From Peronospora farinosa (taxonomy: Eukaryota; Oomycota; Peronosporomycetes; Peronosporales; Peronosporaceae), in assembly GCA_947646735.1 (NCBI GenBank), contig CANTFK010000994.1, positions 620,001-684,000 of the forward strand: 64,000 bases of DNA. The letters are read 5' to 3'. Positions 42,610 through 52,696 of this stretch are shown here, in pieces; position 1 is the first letter of the stretch, and every line of letters starts with the position of its first letter. The translations under genes and the position numbers were made by a program. Below the pieces are notes generated by a model. It was not told where the DNA came from and ran no database searches. It saw only the letters and a list, made by a program, of their open reading frames with translations.

Positions 42610-42621
42610 CCCTCCCCCACC
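42610..42621 (-). other. F1 polypurine tract
   Basis: Minus strand reads GGTGGGGGAGGG, directly before the 3' LTR start TGTAACGGGG. It should prime plus-strand DNA synthesis. Confidence 0.85.
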
Positions 42622-42720
42622 AGACTGACGTTCCCATAGAATGTCACTCGACATTTTTCCTCTTAGAGGTAGTGCTTTAGCGAACGTTTAAAACCTCACG
42701 GTTTGTTCACGGCACACAAC

Positions 42721-44004
42721 ATGACGCCTCCCGGCAGTGAGTCACAGACTCTTAGGGACCTTATTGAGGACGACCTTGAAGAAGCGGTTGATTACGAAAG
42801 TGACACCGTCTTTGTGGGACCCGATGGGTCCCCTTTAGCCACCCTCACGGGTGAAGATGACACTCGTCATGCACCGAATCCGTTCCCTGAACGTGGTGCA
42901 GCAGATGCGCTAACAGCGTTACGTGATCCGCCTGAGGTATCATCAACGGTAATGGTTACCAACCCACTCGACGAGCAGCAACAGCGGTCCATCGACCAAG
43001 AGGAAGGCGCCAAGCGCCGAACGAAGAACATGACGCGGCTGAAGGATCACCGACAGTACAGGTTCAAGCCACCTACGGTGGAAGAACGCCTAAAGGAAGC
43101 ATCTGGGCATTCCCTTTCTGGTTGGACCATTGGGCCTGAGGCCATTTCGCCTGAGGATGTTGCCACACGCACGGCACTTCGACAACGATATCTGGAGCCC
43201 CATATCACTACTCAAAGCCAATACTTGGCACGCCTTAATAGGCAAGTGCGCGGTGCGCCAGTTCCTCCGATGAAGGGTGTTCCCATCCTTCTGTTCCCGG
43301 GGGAAACCGAGAACGAAGAAGACACGGCTTTCAGCCGCTGGGCGCATTATGCGCGACGTTTAAGCAGCATGTGGGCCCTACGGGCAAGCGCCGATGTGGC
43401 AGATGTTCGACTTGAGCGGAAGATGCGTTATGATTACGCTAAATTGAAGGCCCGGGGAAAGTTGAAATCCCAACGAACGCATTATGCGCCTGCTGCCCAG
43501 CAGCCCAATGTTTCGGCTACCCCTGTAGCCGCGAGTTCACGACAGCCCGAGGCCGCTAACCCGCCTACCCTCACCCTTACTGGTGAGAAGCGTCAGCGCC
43601 AACAGGCAGACCCTGCGCACGACGCTCAAAAACGTCCACGGCGTATGGGCAGTCCTGCCGAAGGGGAGTCTCAAACTCCCATGAATTACATGATTCGGGA
43701 TAACCCCGCCATTTTACCAGATACTGGTTTTGACCATGGCGGCGCCGCTTCTGCAGTAGACGTTCCACATGGAACTGCAGGTTCCCCTGAGCATCGAGCA
43801 AAGGAGGAGGAGGCCGATGTATCGGCACAAGCTCATGCCGAGCTTGTTCAGGAGGTGCGGACCCTTCGTGAGGAGAGGCAGACGATGAACTCCCGGCTTG
43901 CGTCCCTGGAAGAGAGTCGGACCCGAATGCAGGGTCAACTTGACTTGTTGGTGCAGATGCTCCGTCCCGCGACAATGCCAATGGGCCCGGCGCGAGCGCC
44001 TTAG
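42721..44004 (+). CDS. F1 antisense ORF (aORF), intact, unknown function
   Basis: 427 residues from the ATG at 42721, on the strand opposite to gag-pol, starting ~110 bases inside the 3' LTR and ending inside the pol chromodomain/integrase end (overlap 43577-44004). N-terminal ~100 residues are acidic (TLRDLIEDDLEEAVDYESD). A middle region has EDTAFSRWAHYARRLSSMWALR (~205). A Pro/Ala/Gln-rich part follows, then a C-terminal coiled coil ([16 protein letters not shown], ~375-410). Decayed homologues occur at 759-1935 (F1) and in F2, F3 and F4. No known family is recognised. Overlap with pol alone could keep it partly open, but two thirds lies outside pol. Confidence 0.75.
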   Translation: MTPPGSESQTLRDLIEDDLEEAVDYESDTVFVGPDGSPLATLTGEDDTRHAPNPFPERGAADALTALRDPPEVSSTVMVTNPLDEQQQRSIDQEEGAKRRTKNMTRLKDHRQYRFKPPTVEERLKEASGHSLSGWTIGPEAISPEDVATRTALRQRYLEPHITTQSQYLARLNRQVRGAPVPPMKGVPILLFPGETENEEDTAFSRWAHYARRLSSMWALRASADVADVRLERKMRYDYAKLKARGKLKSQRTHYAPAAQQPNVSATPVAASSRQPEAANPPTLTLTGEKRQRQQADPAHDAQKRPRRMGSPAEGESQTPMNYMIRDNPAILPDTGFDHGGAASAVDVPHGTAGSPEHRAKEEEADVSAQAHAELVQEVRTLREERQTMNSRLASLEESRTRMQGQLDLLVQMLRPATMPMGPARAP

Positions 44005-45184
44005 CGTCTATTTGGGACGGATCCCGATAAGGTTTCAACATGGCGACATAGAACACAGGATGTGTACGCAATTTGCGCGGCAAGTTAAGCGTATACGCTG
44101 TGACTTTCTTGGCAATGACCTTAAAGGGTCCGATAAATCGTGGGCGCAACTTCGTCTTAAAGACAGCGGATACTACATTGGTAGGTAGGTTTTTAGCATT
44201 AAGTAATACTTGGTCTCCGACCTCATAATCATTAATACAACCTCTGCCTTTCGCATCTGCATATTCCTTTTGTTTATCTTGACTATCAGCCAGTGCATCT
44301 TGCACATGTCGTAAGACATTCAGTCGCGTTGCGAGAAACGCATTTACCTGTTTCTTAACAGTATTAGGGCTGACATCAGCAAGCCGATCGGCAACCTCTC
44401 CCCCACCAAGCCCTGAACCACTCGGTGGTAGCGTTAACGGAACGCGTGGGTGTGTGAGACCATTGACATAGAACGGAGTGTAGCCGGTGGAGGCGTGCAC
44501 GGAATTATTGAGTGCAAACTCAACTACAGGGAGCATAGAGCTCCAACGCTTAGGCGTTTCAGCACAAACGCTGCGTAGGATATCTTCAACAACGCGATTT
44601 ACGCGTTCGGTTTGACCATCGGTCTGCGGATGATCCGCCGTGGACATGTCCAAACGGGTGCCCAGCACCTGGAAGACGGACTTCCAAAATTTACTCGTAA
44701 AACGAGGATCACGATCAGAAACAATTGCCACTGGCAAGCCATGTTGGCGAAACACCCGATCGATAAACAGCTCCGCTGTACCCACACCATCGATCGAATC
44801 TGGCACAGCCGCTAAGTGAGCCATCTTACTCAAACGGTCAACAAAGACCACAATACCTGTATTGCCATGCGAATCTTTCGGTAGGCCAAATACAAAGTCC
44901 ATACTAATGGACTCCCAGCACCCAGTGGGAATAGGCAAACTAGCCAGCGGCGCTGCCGAATGGGGCGAGGGTTTCACCCGCTGACACATTTCACACGTAC
45001 GCACATATGTGCTCACCCATTTATATAGTTTGGGCCACCAATAACTTTGGCATACTGCCCCATAGGTCTTTTCACGACCCAAATGACCACCGATGGCGGT
45101 GTCATGTACCTCATACAGGATACGATACTTCAGGTCCTTATCATGAGAAACCGCAATACGCGGAGGATGGCCACATATGTACAA
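43577..45184 (-). CDS. F1 integrase with chromodomain (pol C-terminal part)
   Basis: A 535-codon open frame. The N-terminal zinc-binding HHCC region has [15 protein letters not shown] and [10 protein letters not shown]. The core has [33 protein letters not shown] and [12 protein letters not shown], giving the D,D,E residues. The C-terminal domain has [12 protein letters not shown] and RTHPVFYV. A Pro-rich linker leads to a chromodomain ([24 protein letters not shown]) that should steer insertion to modified chromatin. Its frame differs from the upstream RT frame, and the two overlap at 45130-45184. Because no ATG starts it, it is expected as part of a polyprotein. Confidence 0.9.
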   Translation of the reverse strand: MYICGHPPRIAVSHDKDLKYRILYEVHDTAIGGHLGREKTYGAVCQSYWWPKLYKWVSTYVRTCEMCQRVKPSPHSAAPLASLPIPTGCWESISMDFVFGLPKDSHGNTGIVVFVDRLSKMAHLAAVPDSIDGVGTAELFIDRVFRQHGLPVAIVSDRDPRFTSKFWKSVFQVLGTRLDMSTADHPQTDGQTERVNRVVEDILRSVCAETPKRWSSMLPVVEFALNNSVHASTGYTPFYVNGLTHPRVPLTLPPSGSGLGGGEVADRLADVSPNTVKKQVNAFLATRLNVLRHVQDALADSQDKQKEYADAKGRGCINDYEVGDQVLLNAKNLPTNVVSAVFKTKLRPRFIGPFKVIAKKVTAYTLNLPRKLRTHPVFYVAMLKPYRDPSQIDAKALAPGPLALSRDGASAPTSQVDPAFGSDSLPGTQAGSSSSASPHEGSAPPEQARHELVPIHRPPPPLLDAQGNLQFHVERLLQKRRRHGQNQYLVKWRGYPESCNSWEFETPLRQDCPYAVDVFERRAQGLPVGADASHQ

Positions 45185-48100
45185 TAGTACAACAGCCTCT
45201 GATCGATAGAATATCGATGGAGGCTTGCACGCAATCGTGCCGACAATTTAATGTCCGAGTCTTTAAACTCCTCACTGCCAAGAGCATGTAGCAACGCTAT
45301 ACAGTGATCATCTTTAGCATACGCCGAACGAATGAGATCGGTGATAGAAGACGACAACATCGTCACATGAGCAAGCTCATAATCAGGTCTGCGTGACAAC
45401 GCATCAGCCAAAGCATTTTGCTTGCCCGGCTTATATTTCACCTCGAAGTTATATTCGGCAAAGAATGACAGCCATCTGGCCATTCTCTGCGAGAGATGCG
45501 GCGATTGAGTCGCAGTGCGTAACGACGCATGATCGGTATAGATCACAAAAGGCTTGGAGCCCAGCAGATGAACTCTGAATTTGACCAGGGCATACTTCAT
45601 CGCAAGTAGCTCTTTGTCGTGAACTGGATAGTTCTTTTCTGCAGCTTTCAGCTGGCGGGATTCAAAAGCGATTACACGCTCACGGCCTTCATCATCTGAT
45701 TGTAACAGAGCACTGCCAATGGCAAAATCCGATGCGTCACAGACGACGCTAAACGGTCGGTCAGGGTCTGGCAAAGCCAAAATAGGAGCATGTAGAAGGC
45801 TTGCCTTCACTGCTTGAAAAGCATTTTCGTGTTCGGCATGCCAACACCATTCCACATCCTTTTTAAGGAGATTGGATAACGGCCGAGCCATATCAGCGTA
45901 ATTCTCGCTATACTTGTGTAAGTAATTGGCAAGGCCAAGCCATTTACGCAAGTCCTTCTGAGACTGTGGAACAGGCCAATCGACTATGGCTTTGACTTTG
46001 GCGGGATCCGCTCGTAGTCCCCGCTTCCCAATGAAGCACCCTAGAAAGGGAATTTCTTCGGCCCCGAAGATGCACTTAGATGCATTAGCATATAATTTAT
46101 TAGTGCGCATGCACTCGAGCACTGCTCGTAAATGAACAATATGGTTCTCAATATCTGACCGACTATGTTCAGCTCGGCTATGGACAAAAATGTCATCAAA
46201 ATACGTCTGTGCATAACTTCGATGGGGTCGAAACAATTGCGTCACCAAACGGTTAAACGTAGCCGGAGCATTAGATAGCCCTTGGGGCATCACTAACCAC
46301 TCCCAGAGAATACCGCTCGGAGTACTAACAGCAGTAAGCGGAATATCGCCAGCTCGCATGAGCAATTGGTAATAACCATCGACTAAGTCGAGCGCACTGT
46401 ACATGGTACAACCGACCATATTGTTCTGAAGAACATCCTTTCTGGGTATCGGTGTCTGAGCAGGTATGGTGGCCGCATTGAGCTTATTATAAGCATGAAC
46501 AATACGCCATTTACCATTTGGTTTCTTGACACAGAAAGTGGGTGTCGAGTGCGGAGATTTACTTTCACGCACCATGCCCGCCGCGTGCTTTGCACGAAAG
46601 AACTCGTCAATGACGTCACACTGTTCTTTGGGTAAAGGCCACTGCCGTGTTACACAGTATTTGGTTCCGGGAACCAAGTCAATTTCATGACGTACGCCCC
46701 TATCAGGTGGTAGAACCGACGGTGGATCGTGACACACCACGTCCTGGAATTCTTTTACCAAAGGATAGTAGGGATCTGAAGGTTCCTTTAGAATAGATGC
46801 CCCACTACGTGCACTTAGTGCCGCTTTGGTATCTTCAAGGACTGTCTCATCGACAAGCGAGGATGAGTTCAGCTCGAGGTTAGGTCGAATGACCACCATA
46901 TCGGACAGAGCACCTGCCTTCAAGGCCTGATGAAATTCATCCACAGACATTTCGTCTAGCTCTAAAAGAGCATTTAATGATGGGAGGGCCTCAAGGTCAA
47001 CCTCACCATTTACATCACCTGTCACTCCGTTGACCAGGGTGTACAACTGGTCACTGACATTACTATGCGATAAAACAGACGCTTTGCGCCTCGCAGCCGC
47101 CATCTGGCGACGCTGCCGTCTCCTTGACGAGACCGTACTCTTCAAAGTACTTGGGATGTTATCGTCCCCAAGGTCAACAGACCCCTTGTCGTTTACCTGC
47201 CCTATGTAAAGGCCGATGTCATTACCGACACCCAATGGGTCACTAGTACCAGTGACTTCACTAACAAGGTCATTGACCTTCACTCGCTCTATACGAGAGC
47301 CGGTGTCATTACCGACACCCAGTGGGTCACTAGTACCAGTGACTTCACTAACAAGGTCATTGACCTTCACTCGCTCTATACGAGAGCCGATGTCATCACC
47401 GACATCCAGTGAATCGCATTTCCAGCCAATATCACTAACAAGGTCATCGACCTTAACTTGCTCAATACGAGAGCCGATGTCATTATCGACATCCAGTGAA
47501 TCGCATTTACAGCCAATATCACTAACAAGGTCATCGACCTTAACTTGCTCTATACGAGAGCCGATGTCATTACCGACATCCAGTGAATCGCATTTACAGC
47601 CAATATCACTAACAGTATCACTTAACGGAGTACGTGCCGTTCCACTAAGTGTCATTGAGCTCTGCTCGACACTATTATTGTTGACATCAGAGTTTATCAA
47701 CTCAGACACTCCAATGTCCAGCACATTAACTGAATCAGTTAATGGCTCGCGCCAATAGCACTTTTGTTTTCTAGCGAAGGTGGGTTCATGACTCTCCAAA
47801 GCCTCGCTAGGAACATTGCGCGTTGCGCCTAAAGTTTTGGATCTCCAATCGATCCACGGCTCATGGCGTTCCAGCCAGGCCATACCGAGAATGAGATCAT
47901 ATCTCGAGTCCAAATCTAGGACAAGACAGCGTTCAACGCTATTGAAATCTAAAAATTTCACACCTAAGTTCAACGGAACTTTAGGAACGGTGACACGTAC
48001 ACCAGTCGCGAGACGTACGGTTATACTGTCACCCTCTTGCGCTTCCAGCGCCTCAGCATACAGCTGACTCCCCTCAAGGGAGCGACGTCGGACATAGTTC

Positions 48101-48296
48101 CCTGACGCCCCTGAGTCAATTAAAATTGACCAGGGTTTCTCAAAACCCTTAACGGTTGCCGACACAACCAACAAGCCTGGCTTGTAATTTTGTTCTATGG
48201 GAGCATCCACAGAACCACCTGGGGCTAAGCCCTGTTTACCTTTACCTCCTAAAGATTCAACAGAACTTAGTTCTTTCCCAGTAGGGCGCCCCGCGC
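45130..48296 (-). CDS. F1 protease, spacer, reverse transcriptase and RNase H
   Basis: Open frame lying -1 relative to gag. I could trace it open across the gag stop, so a -1 frameshift may join gag and pol. Order: retropepsin ([29 protein letters not shown]), a variable spacer with ~29-residue tandem repeats (47216-47650), RT ([37 protein letters not shown], where Phe replaces the common Leu/Ile before DD), RNase H ([36 protein letters not shown]). It copies the RNA genome into DNA. The frame ends at 45130 in a sequence that continues as integrase in another frame. Confidence 0.9.
47216..47650 (-). repeat. Tandem ~87-nt repeats in the F1 pol spacer
   Basis: About five in-frame units, each encoding ~29 residues around [18 protein letters not shown]. 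Two sub-types alternate in blocks (one with IGCKCDSLD, one with VTGTSDPLG). Unit length is a multiple of three, so copy-number change keeps the pol frame. Confidence 0.85.
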
Positions 48297-49298
48297 CTAC
48301 TGGGAGTTGACATTTTCCCCTGCGGTGCTCGCCTTTTGGCTAGGAGCAGGGCTTCGGCTTTGCCGATTTGAACGTTGCTTTCGCAACGGACAGCTAGGGC
48401 GGAGATGTCTAGTGCTTCCGCACATGTAACATCTACGGATGCTACCTTGCTGCTCAGCAGCTTGAAGCTCAGCTTCTTCAGCATGGCTGAGGTCCATGGG
48501 TTCCGCCCTGTTAGAGGTATTTGATTGATACCAGGGCAGACCATATCGAGCAGATTTAAAATTGAATTCAGCGTTAAATGCTACGCTGACTGCCTCCTCA
48601 AAAGTTGAAGGCTGGACACGGAAAACTTCCGTCCTGGCGACCCCAGTGCGAAGTCCCTCCATAAAAATGGTTACTCGGACTTCCTCTGCCAGTGGGTCCT
48701 GCTGCATAGCAGCAATGAGAGTTCTCAACTCTTGGACATAGTCCGACAGTTCTTTCTTACCCTGTCGGGTAGCTAGGAAGCGTGAGCGCACACGATAAGC
48801 CTGATTAGGCGGTGCAAACACACAAGTTAATTGCTTTTTAAGCATCTCCCATGTGGGAAATGCAGCATTTACAGAGACATCGCTCGTTAGAGCCCACTCC
48901 CTAGCTCTTCCACCGAGCTTAGAAATGGCCAAGCCAACTCGTTGCTTATCGGATGCAAGCATGGCGGCATCCATTGCCATTTCAACTTCTCGGATCCAGA
49001 GGAGAAGGTTCTCTCCCTCCTTCCCCTCGAAGGTCTTGACACTTAAAACAAGTGGACGAGCCTTTGGCTCTGCATCGGGCACAGGTACCGGGATGTACTG
49101 TGTAGGCGCTGCTGACGCTGCCTGGTCATGGACCTGCCCGAGGAGCGTTGCTTCATAACGCATAAAGGCCTCAAGACGAGCATTTAGAACCTCGGGGCCT
49201 TGGGCCAAAAGGGCCTCGATTTGATCAGGCCCGACGAACGCAGATAATTTATCTAAGGCGAGTCGTTGTGCCTCAGAGAGGTGATTTTGATTCTCCAT
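48297..49298 (-). CDS. F1 gag
   Basis: 333 residues from the ATG at 49298 ([12 protein letters not shown]). Capsid region: [68 protein letters not shown] zinc knuckle ([14 protein letters not shown], ~300) and a basic tail follow. It forms the virus-like particle and packages RNA. It is intact and followed by pol in another frame. The outer F1 copy has the same start at 39299. Confidence 0.92.
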   Translation of the reverse strand: MENQNHLSEAQRLALDKLSAFVGPDQIEALLAQGPEVLNARLEAFMRYEATLLGQVHDQAASAAPTQYIPVPVPDAEPKARPLVLSVKTFEGKEGENLLLWIREVEMAMDAAMLASDKQRVGLAISKLGGRAREWALTSDVSVNAAFPTWEMLKKQLTCVFAPPNQAYRVRSRFLATRQGKKELSDYVQELRTLIAAMQQDPLAEEVRVTIFMEGLRTGVARTEVFRVQPSTFEEAVSVAFNAEFNFKSARYGLPWYQSNTSNRAEPMDLSHAEEAELQAAEQQGSIRRCYMCGSTRHLRPSCPLRKQRSNRQSRSPAPSQKASTAGENVNSQ

Positions 49299-49345
49299 TC
49301 TCACAGAGGGTCAGTCTTTAAAGACTCAGGTGTAGGATTGACTAC

Positions 49346-49356
49346 AAGTGCTACCA
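49346..49356 (-). other. F1 primer-binding site
   Basis: Minus strand reads TGGTAGCACTT beginning two bases after the 5' LTR, the same as F3 and the outer F1 copy. Confidence 0.75.
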
Positions 49357-49358
49357 AG

Positions 49359-49997
49359 TGTAGCGGAGCTGCACAGCTCTTTAGCCAGAGGAAGACTTTC
49401 GGCTGGAAGCCTCTTAGTTCGAGAGAACTAAATAGAGTTAAGGCTAAAAGCCACTTAGTTCTAAGGAACTAATTAAACGACTGAAAGTAACCCTGTTCTA
49501 AGGAACTAGGAGGGAGACTTTAGTCAGTCAAGCAATAAGCTTAAGGTTCAGAGAACCAACGCACAGGGTGCAGGAACAAGCTAGAAGCTTAGAGGTTCAG
49601 AGAACCAACGCACGAAGTGCACAAGAGAACAAGTCAGAACGACTTGTGATCTTAAACTCAAAAGGAGAACTGATTTTATTTATGCTTTAAGATTTTATGA
49701 ATAGTCCTACTCTAAGTACACTACACTATATTAATTACTATAATAGTAATTATTATATGCAGACTTTGCTATTGGACGACGTATCGTCTAAACATCTGTG
49801 TATGATGTACTTAGTACAGCGTTATCGATTATCGAATCCTAATCGATAAGATACGGTATTACCGAATACCGTATCTTTAACGCTTATACTTAATACCTCT
49901 CTAAAGAGAAGTATCATAATGCATTACATGCAATACAAGGGGAGTTTAACCGTAAACTCCCGGAAAGACGCTACAACCGTCGTGTAACCCCGTTACA
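49359..49997 (-). repeat. Young F1 5' LTR
   Basis: 639 bp, apparently identical to 41971-42609. It should contain the element promoter; the gag ATG lies 61 bases beyond it. Confidence 0.95.
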
Positions 49998-50002
49998 TGT
50001 AT

Positions 50003-50506
50003 CAAATTAAGGTTTGGATATGTTTGGGATGCCTTGGTTTGGATAGGACCCGCTCTCGTGAGAGGATGGTAGAGCTCAAGGTTGATAGGTATTTAAGGCC
50101 TTCCTACACGCGTCTTGATCGTGGTGCATTACTGTTTACAGTGCGTACAATGCAACTCGTTGATATTGTGGAGATTGTGATTGAATTTCCTGGTATCTGG
50201 GTCGGGCATTTGTCCAGCTGTCGGATACGGCACCACGCCTCTTAAGCACAGTACGTCTTAAGTTCACCAGGTCTTCTTCAGGAATCTTAATGCTCATCGG
50301 GCGGGTCGAATGTACTGGAGGCTTTCGTCCTTATTTCGTGGTGGCATGCTACAGGTGATTATCGTGCACAAAAGACACGGGTCCTCGTTCAGTGAGATTG
50401 CATCTCGCAAAGCTCACGACAGGTAGCAAGTAAGATGTTGCGAGTGAGCCATGGATGTTCGACAACGACGCGAGCGTTTTCGCTGGTCTCGCTCCGGACA
50501 GATGCG
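50003..50506. other. Segment after the young F1 element, no gene recognised
   Basis: Continues the host-type insertion interrupted by F1. The plus-strand frame 49997-50245 starts inside the LTR and has no family signature. Confidence 0.45.
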
Positions 50507-52289
50507 TCACAAAACAACCGTCGTGGCTAGAAATGTGTCCCGACGCTTGATGCGTTGTCGCAAGCCAAAGTCCTCCTCCATAGCTCGGTATTCCGCATCA
50601 TGTCCGCACGCTCGCAGTGTAGGCAGCATGTAGGCAAAGCATCGCACAAGATCCTCAGGGTCACGTTTCGCTTCCGACAGCGACGTGAACACTGCCAGCT
50701 CCTGTATACTAAGGCCTTTTCCCTCACTATCTCAAGCAAAGCATCTGCTCCACTATGTTGGCGATAAAAGAGATGGGGTAAGAGATTCAGTCTTGATGCT
50801 GGCAATGTACATACTTTCCTCCAAGAAATCGAGCACCTTCGATGCGAGAACATGTAAAAATACCCATCATACATATCCGTATGAAGCACGAAATTGCTGT
50901 GACGTTTAGCAGATTCTTGGCCACGTAAAAGTCTTCGTTCATCCAGCACAAGAGTCGGCCGAACAGCATTTCTGGAAAATTAGTAAGCAGTTGCTCCGCT
51001 TCACGTTCAAGACGTGGATATTGATACTGGGTGGTAAAGCCCTGGTGGCCATCAATACCTCTACTGGTATATGTTGCCATTTTAATATAGATCACATCCA
51101 TGCGCGTAGTCTCAATCGCCAATAAACAAGACATTGGAGCAGGTGCAGACCAATTTAACGCTCGATACGAAGATGCAGAAGACGCAGCTAACAGACTCTC
51201 AAAGTGCCGCGGTGATCAAGTCACAAGAATTCTCGGGAAAGCAGACGGTGTCGGAAGCACAGACGGAAAGTACAAGAGGCAGTAGAGAATCCGTGCCATT
51301 AATGACAGACTCAATAATCACAAGGAAAGACGAAGGCATTTGCCACGAATCCGAGGGCTACAGCGGCTGCAATAAACGCTGTGATGGCTGAACAAGTCAA
51401 TGAGGAGGAACTCCAATCCAGTCGAGCAACAAAAGATGCAGCAGAAGAACAAATATTTCAGCACTCGATGGCGTCACCGCATCGCAGTTCATCACTCGAC
51501 ACCCCCCTCTTGTCTTACTACTTGACGAAAAGACAAAGAGTCTCCAGCGACTCATTCTTCACGAAAAAGTCCCAAGAGAAACGACATTACAAGAAAAAGA
51601 AATAATACACGCACATAAATGACCAAACGCACCAGTCTCATGCCTTGATCTACCGTCTACAAGACTCTGACACACCTCAAACTCTGTTAGTAGCCATAGG
51701 CTTCAAGTTTGCCGGGAACGTTCGAGCCACTCGTAGTAGCGAAGTCTGCTACCTCTGTCAGAGGAGCTGGCACTTGCATTTGTGCTGGACTGAGCAACGT
51801 ATTAAGCTTCTGATCGTCCACACGTCGCTGCTTTGGCGATCGTCACAGAAGCCGTCGCCCCACCTCCATTCGTCTTGACCCGGCTTCCTCTACTAAAATA
51901 TCCTTAAGCAGCTGACATTTAACATGTTTCAGGTCCGTCAGCTCTTGCAGCTTAAGCTCCAGTGTCTGTAACTGTTTCTTTGCTGCATCCACAGTATCTC
52001 TCTCTTCTTCCAAGTTGTTTGTCTGCTGTGCTTGTTTGGTCTCGTTCCTGCTCTCTTTAACATCTTTTTCCGCCGTGCCTTCACCTCGACGTCTGCAGTG
52101 TCGAATGCTGATCAGTTTACGCCACTTTTCCTGTATGCAACGGCGACGAATTGACTCATTTAGTGTGCTCTCAATTGCTCCATATAATAAGTCCAGGAGA
52201 TGGTCAGACGTGCTAAGAAGACTGTCACAGCGTAAGCTGGACATAGCAGAAACTGAATAACAAATCAATTGCAGAGAAGCTTCCAGCAT
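50507..52289 (-). pseudogene. Decayed coiled-coil protein gene, unidentified
   Basis: Protein-like minus-strand pieces lie in one order: 52289-51843 (helical start with LLDLLYGAIESTLNESI, then a long charged coiled coil), ~51840-51660 in another frame (PAQMQVPAPLTEVADFATTS), 51134-50787 (EAEQLLTNFPEMLFGRLLCW) and 50692-50507 (DPEDLVRCFAYMLPTLRAC). Frame changes and stops separate them, some of which could be introns. I do not recognise the family. It is likely a dead or heavily interrupted gene carried with the effector segment. Confidence 0.35.
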
Positions 52290-52696
52290 CTAGCCACCAA
52301 AATCATCAGACGACATTGCATTACTCGTCGTTGACGCCCGCCCACGCCTGTACTTTGCGTCTGATTTCATCTTGATATCGTACAAGTCTAACTTACTTTA
52401 CACGTTGCCATGAAACCAAATTATACTTGCCTCACGGACGTGAATGCGTATGCATCTTGTGGTGGTAAGAGAGATCGTGGTATCTCGTTCAATAAAGTAT
52501 CGTACTATCATTTGATCAGCTCCGTAATCTCGTTTCTATCCCTTTCAATCTATCATACCGCTTGCCTATCCAGCAGTGATTACTGACTAATATTAAGAGA
52601 GATTAAGGATATCTCGGACTTCATTTCGTATTTCTCCCTCATCAGTCAACGACTGGTTCGCAGTGAATTGCATTGTGTTAGTACCTTCGTTTCGGT
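52290..52696. other. Intergenic before the effector gene
   Basis: AT-rich, no frame. Its last 80 bases contain the effector core promoter. Confidence 0.5.
52619..52638 (+). promoter_or_regulatory. Oomycete-type Inr plus flanking element
   Basis: CTTCATTTCGTATTTCTCCC, ~75 bases before the effector ATG, fits the oomycete initiator (TCAYTYY) followed at once by the flanking promoter region (W-T-T-T type). The match is by eye. Confidence 0.5.

Larger units (their letters stand above)
41971..49997 (-). mobile_element. F1: young complete Ty3/gypsy chromodomain retrotransposon
   Basis: LTRs 41971-42609 and 49359-49997 are both 639 bp and I found no difference between them. Flanks 41966-41970 and 49998-50002 are both TGTAT, a perfect 5-bp target duplication. 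Minus-strand gag, protease-RT-RNase H and integrase-chromodomain frames are long and open, with one frameshift between RNase H and integrase. A 427-residue antisense frame is intact. Primer site and polypurine tract are present. All signs point to a very recent insertion. Confidence 0.95.

Noticed and set aside
47216..47758. 180-codon plus-strand repeat frame opposite F1 pol
   Set aside because: Mirror of the tandem repeats in the pol spacer. Unlike the aORF it has no counterpart in other families.
51134..51605. Plus-strand low-complexity frames between 51134 and 51605
   Set aside because: Gln/Ser/Lys-rich with no start context; lies opposite the decayed minus-strand gene.
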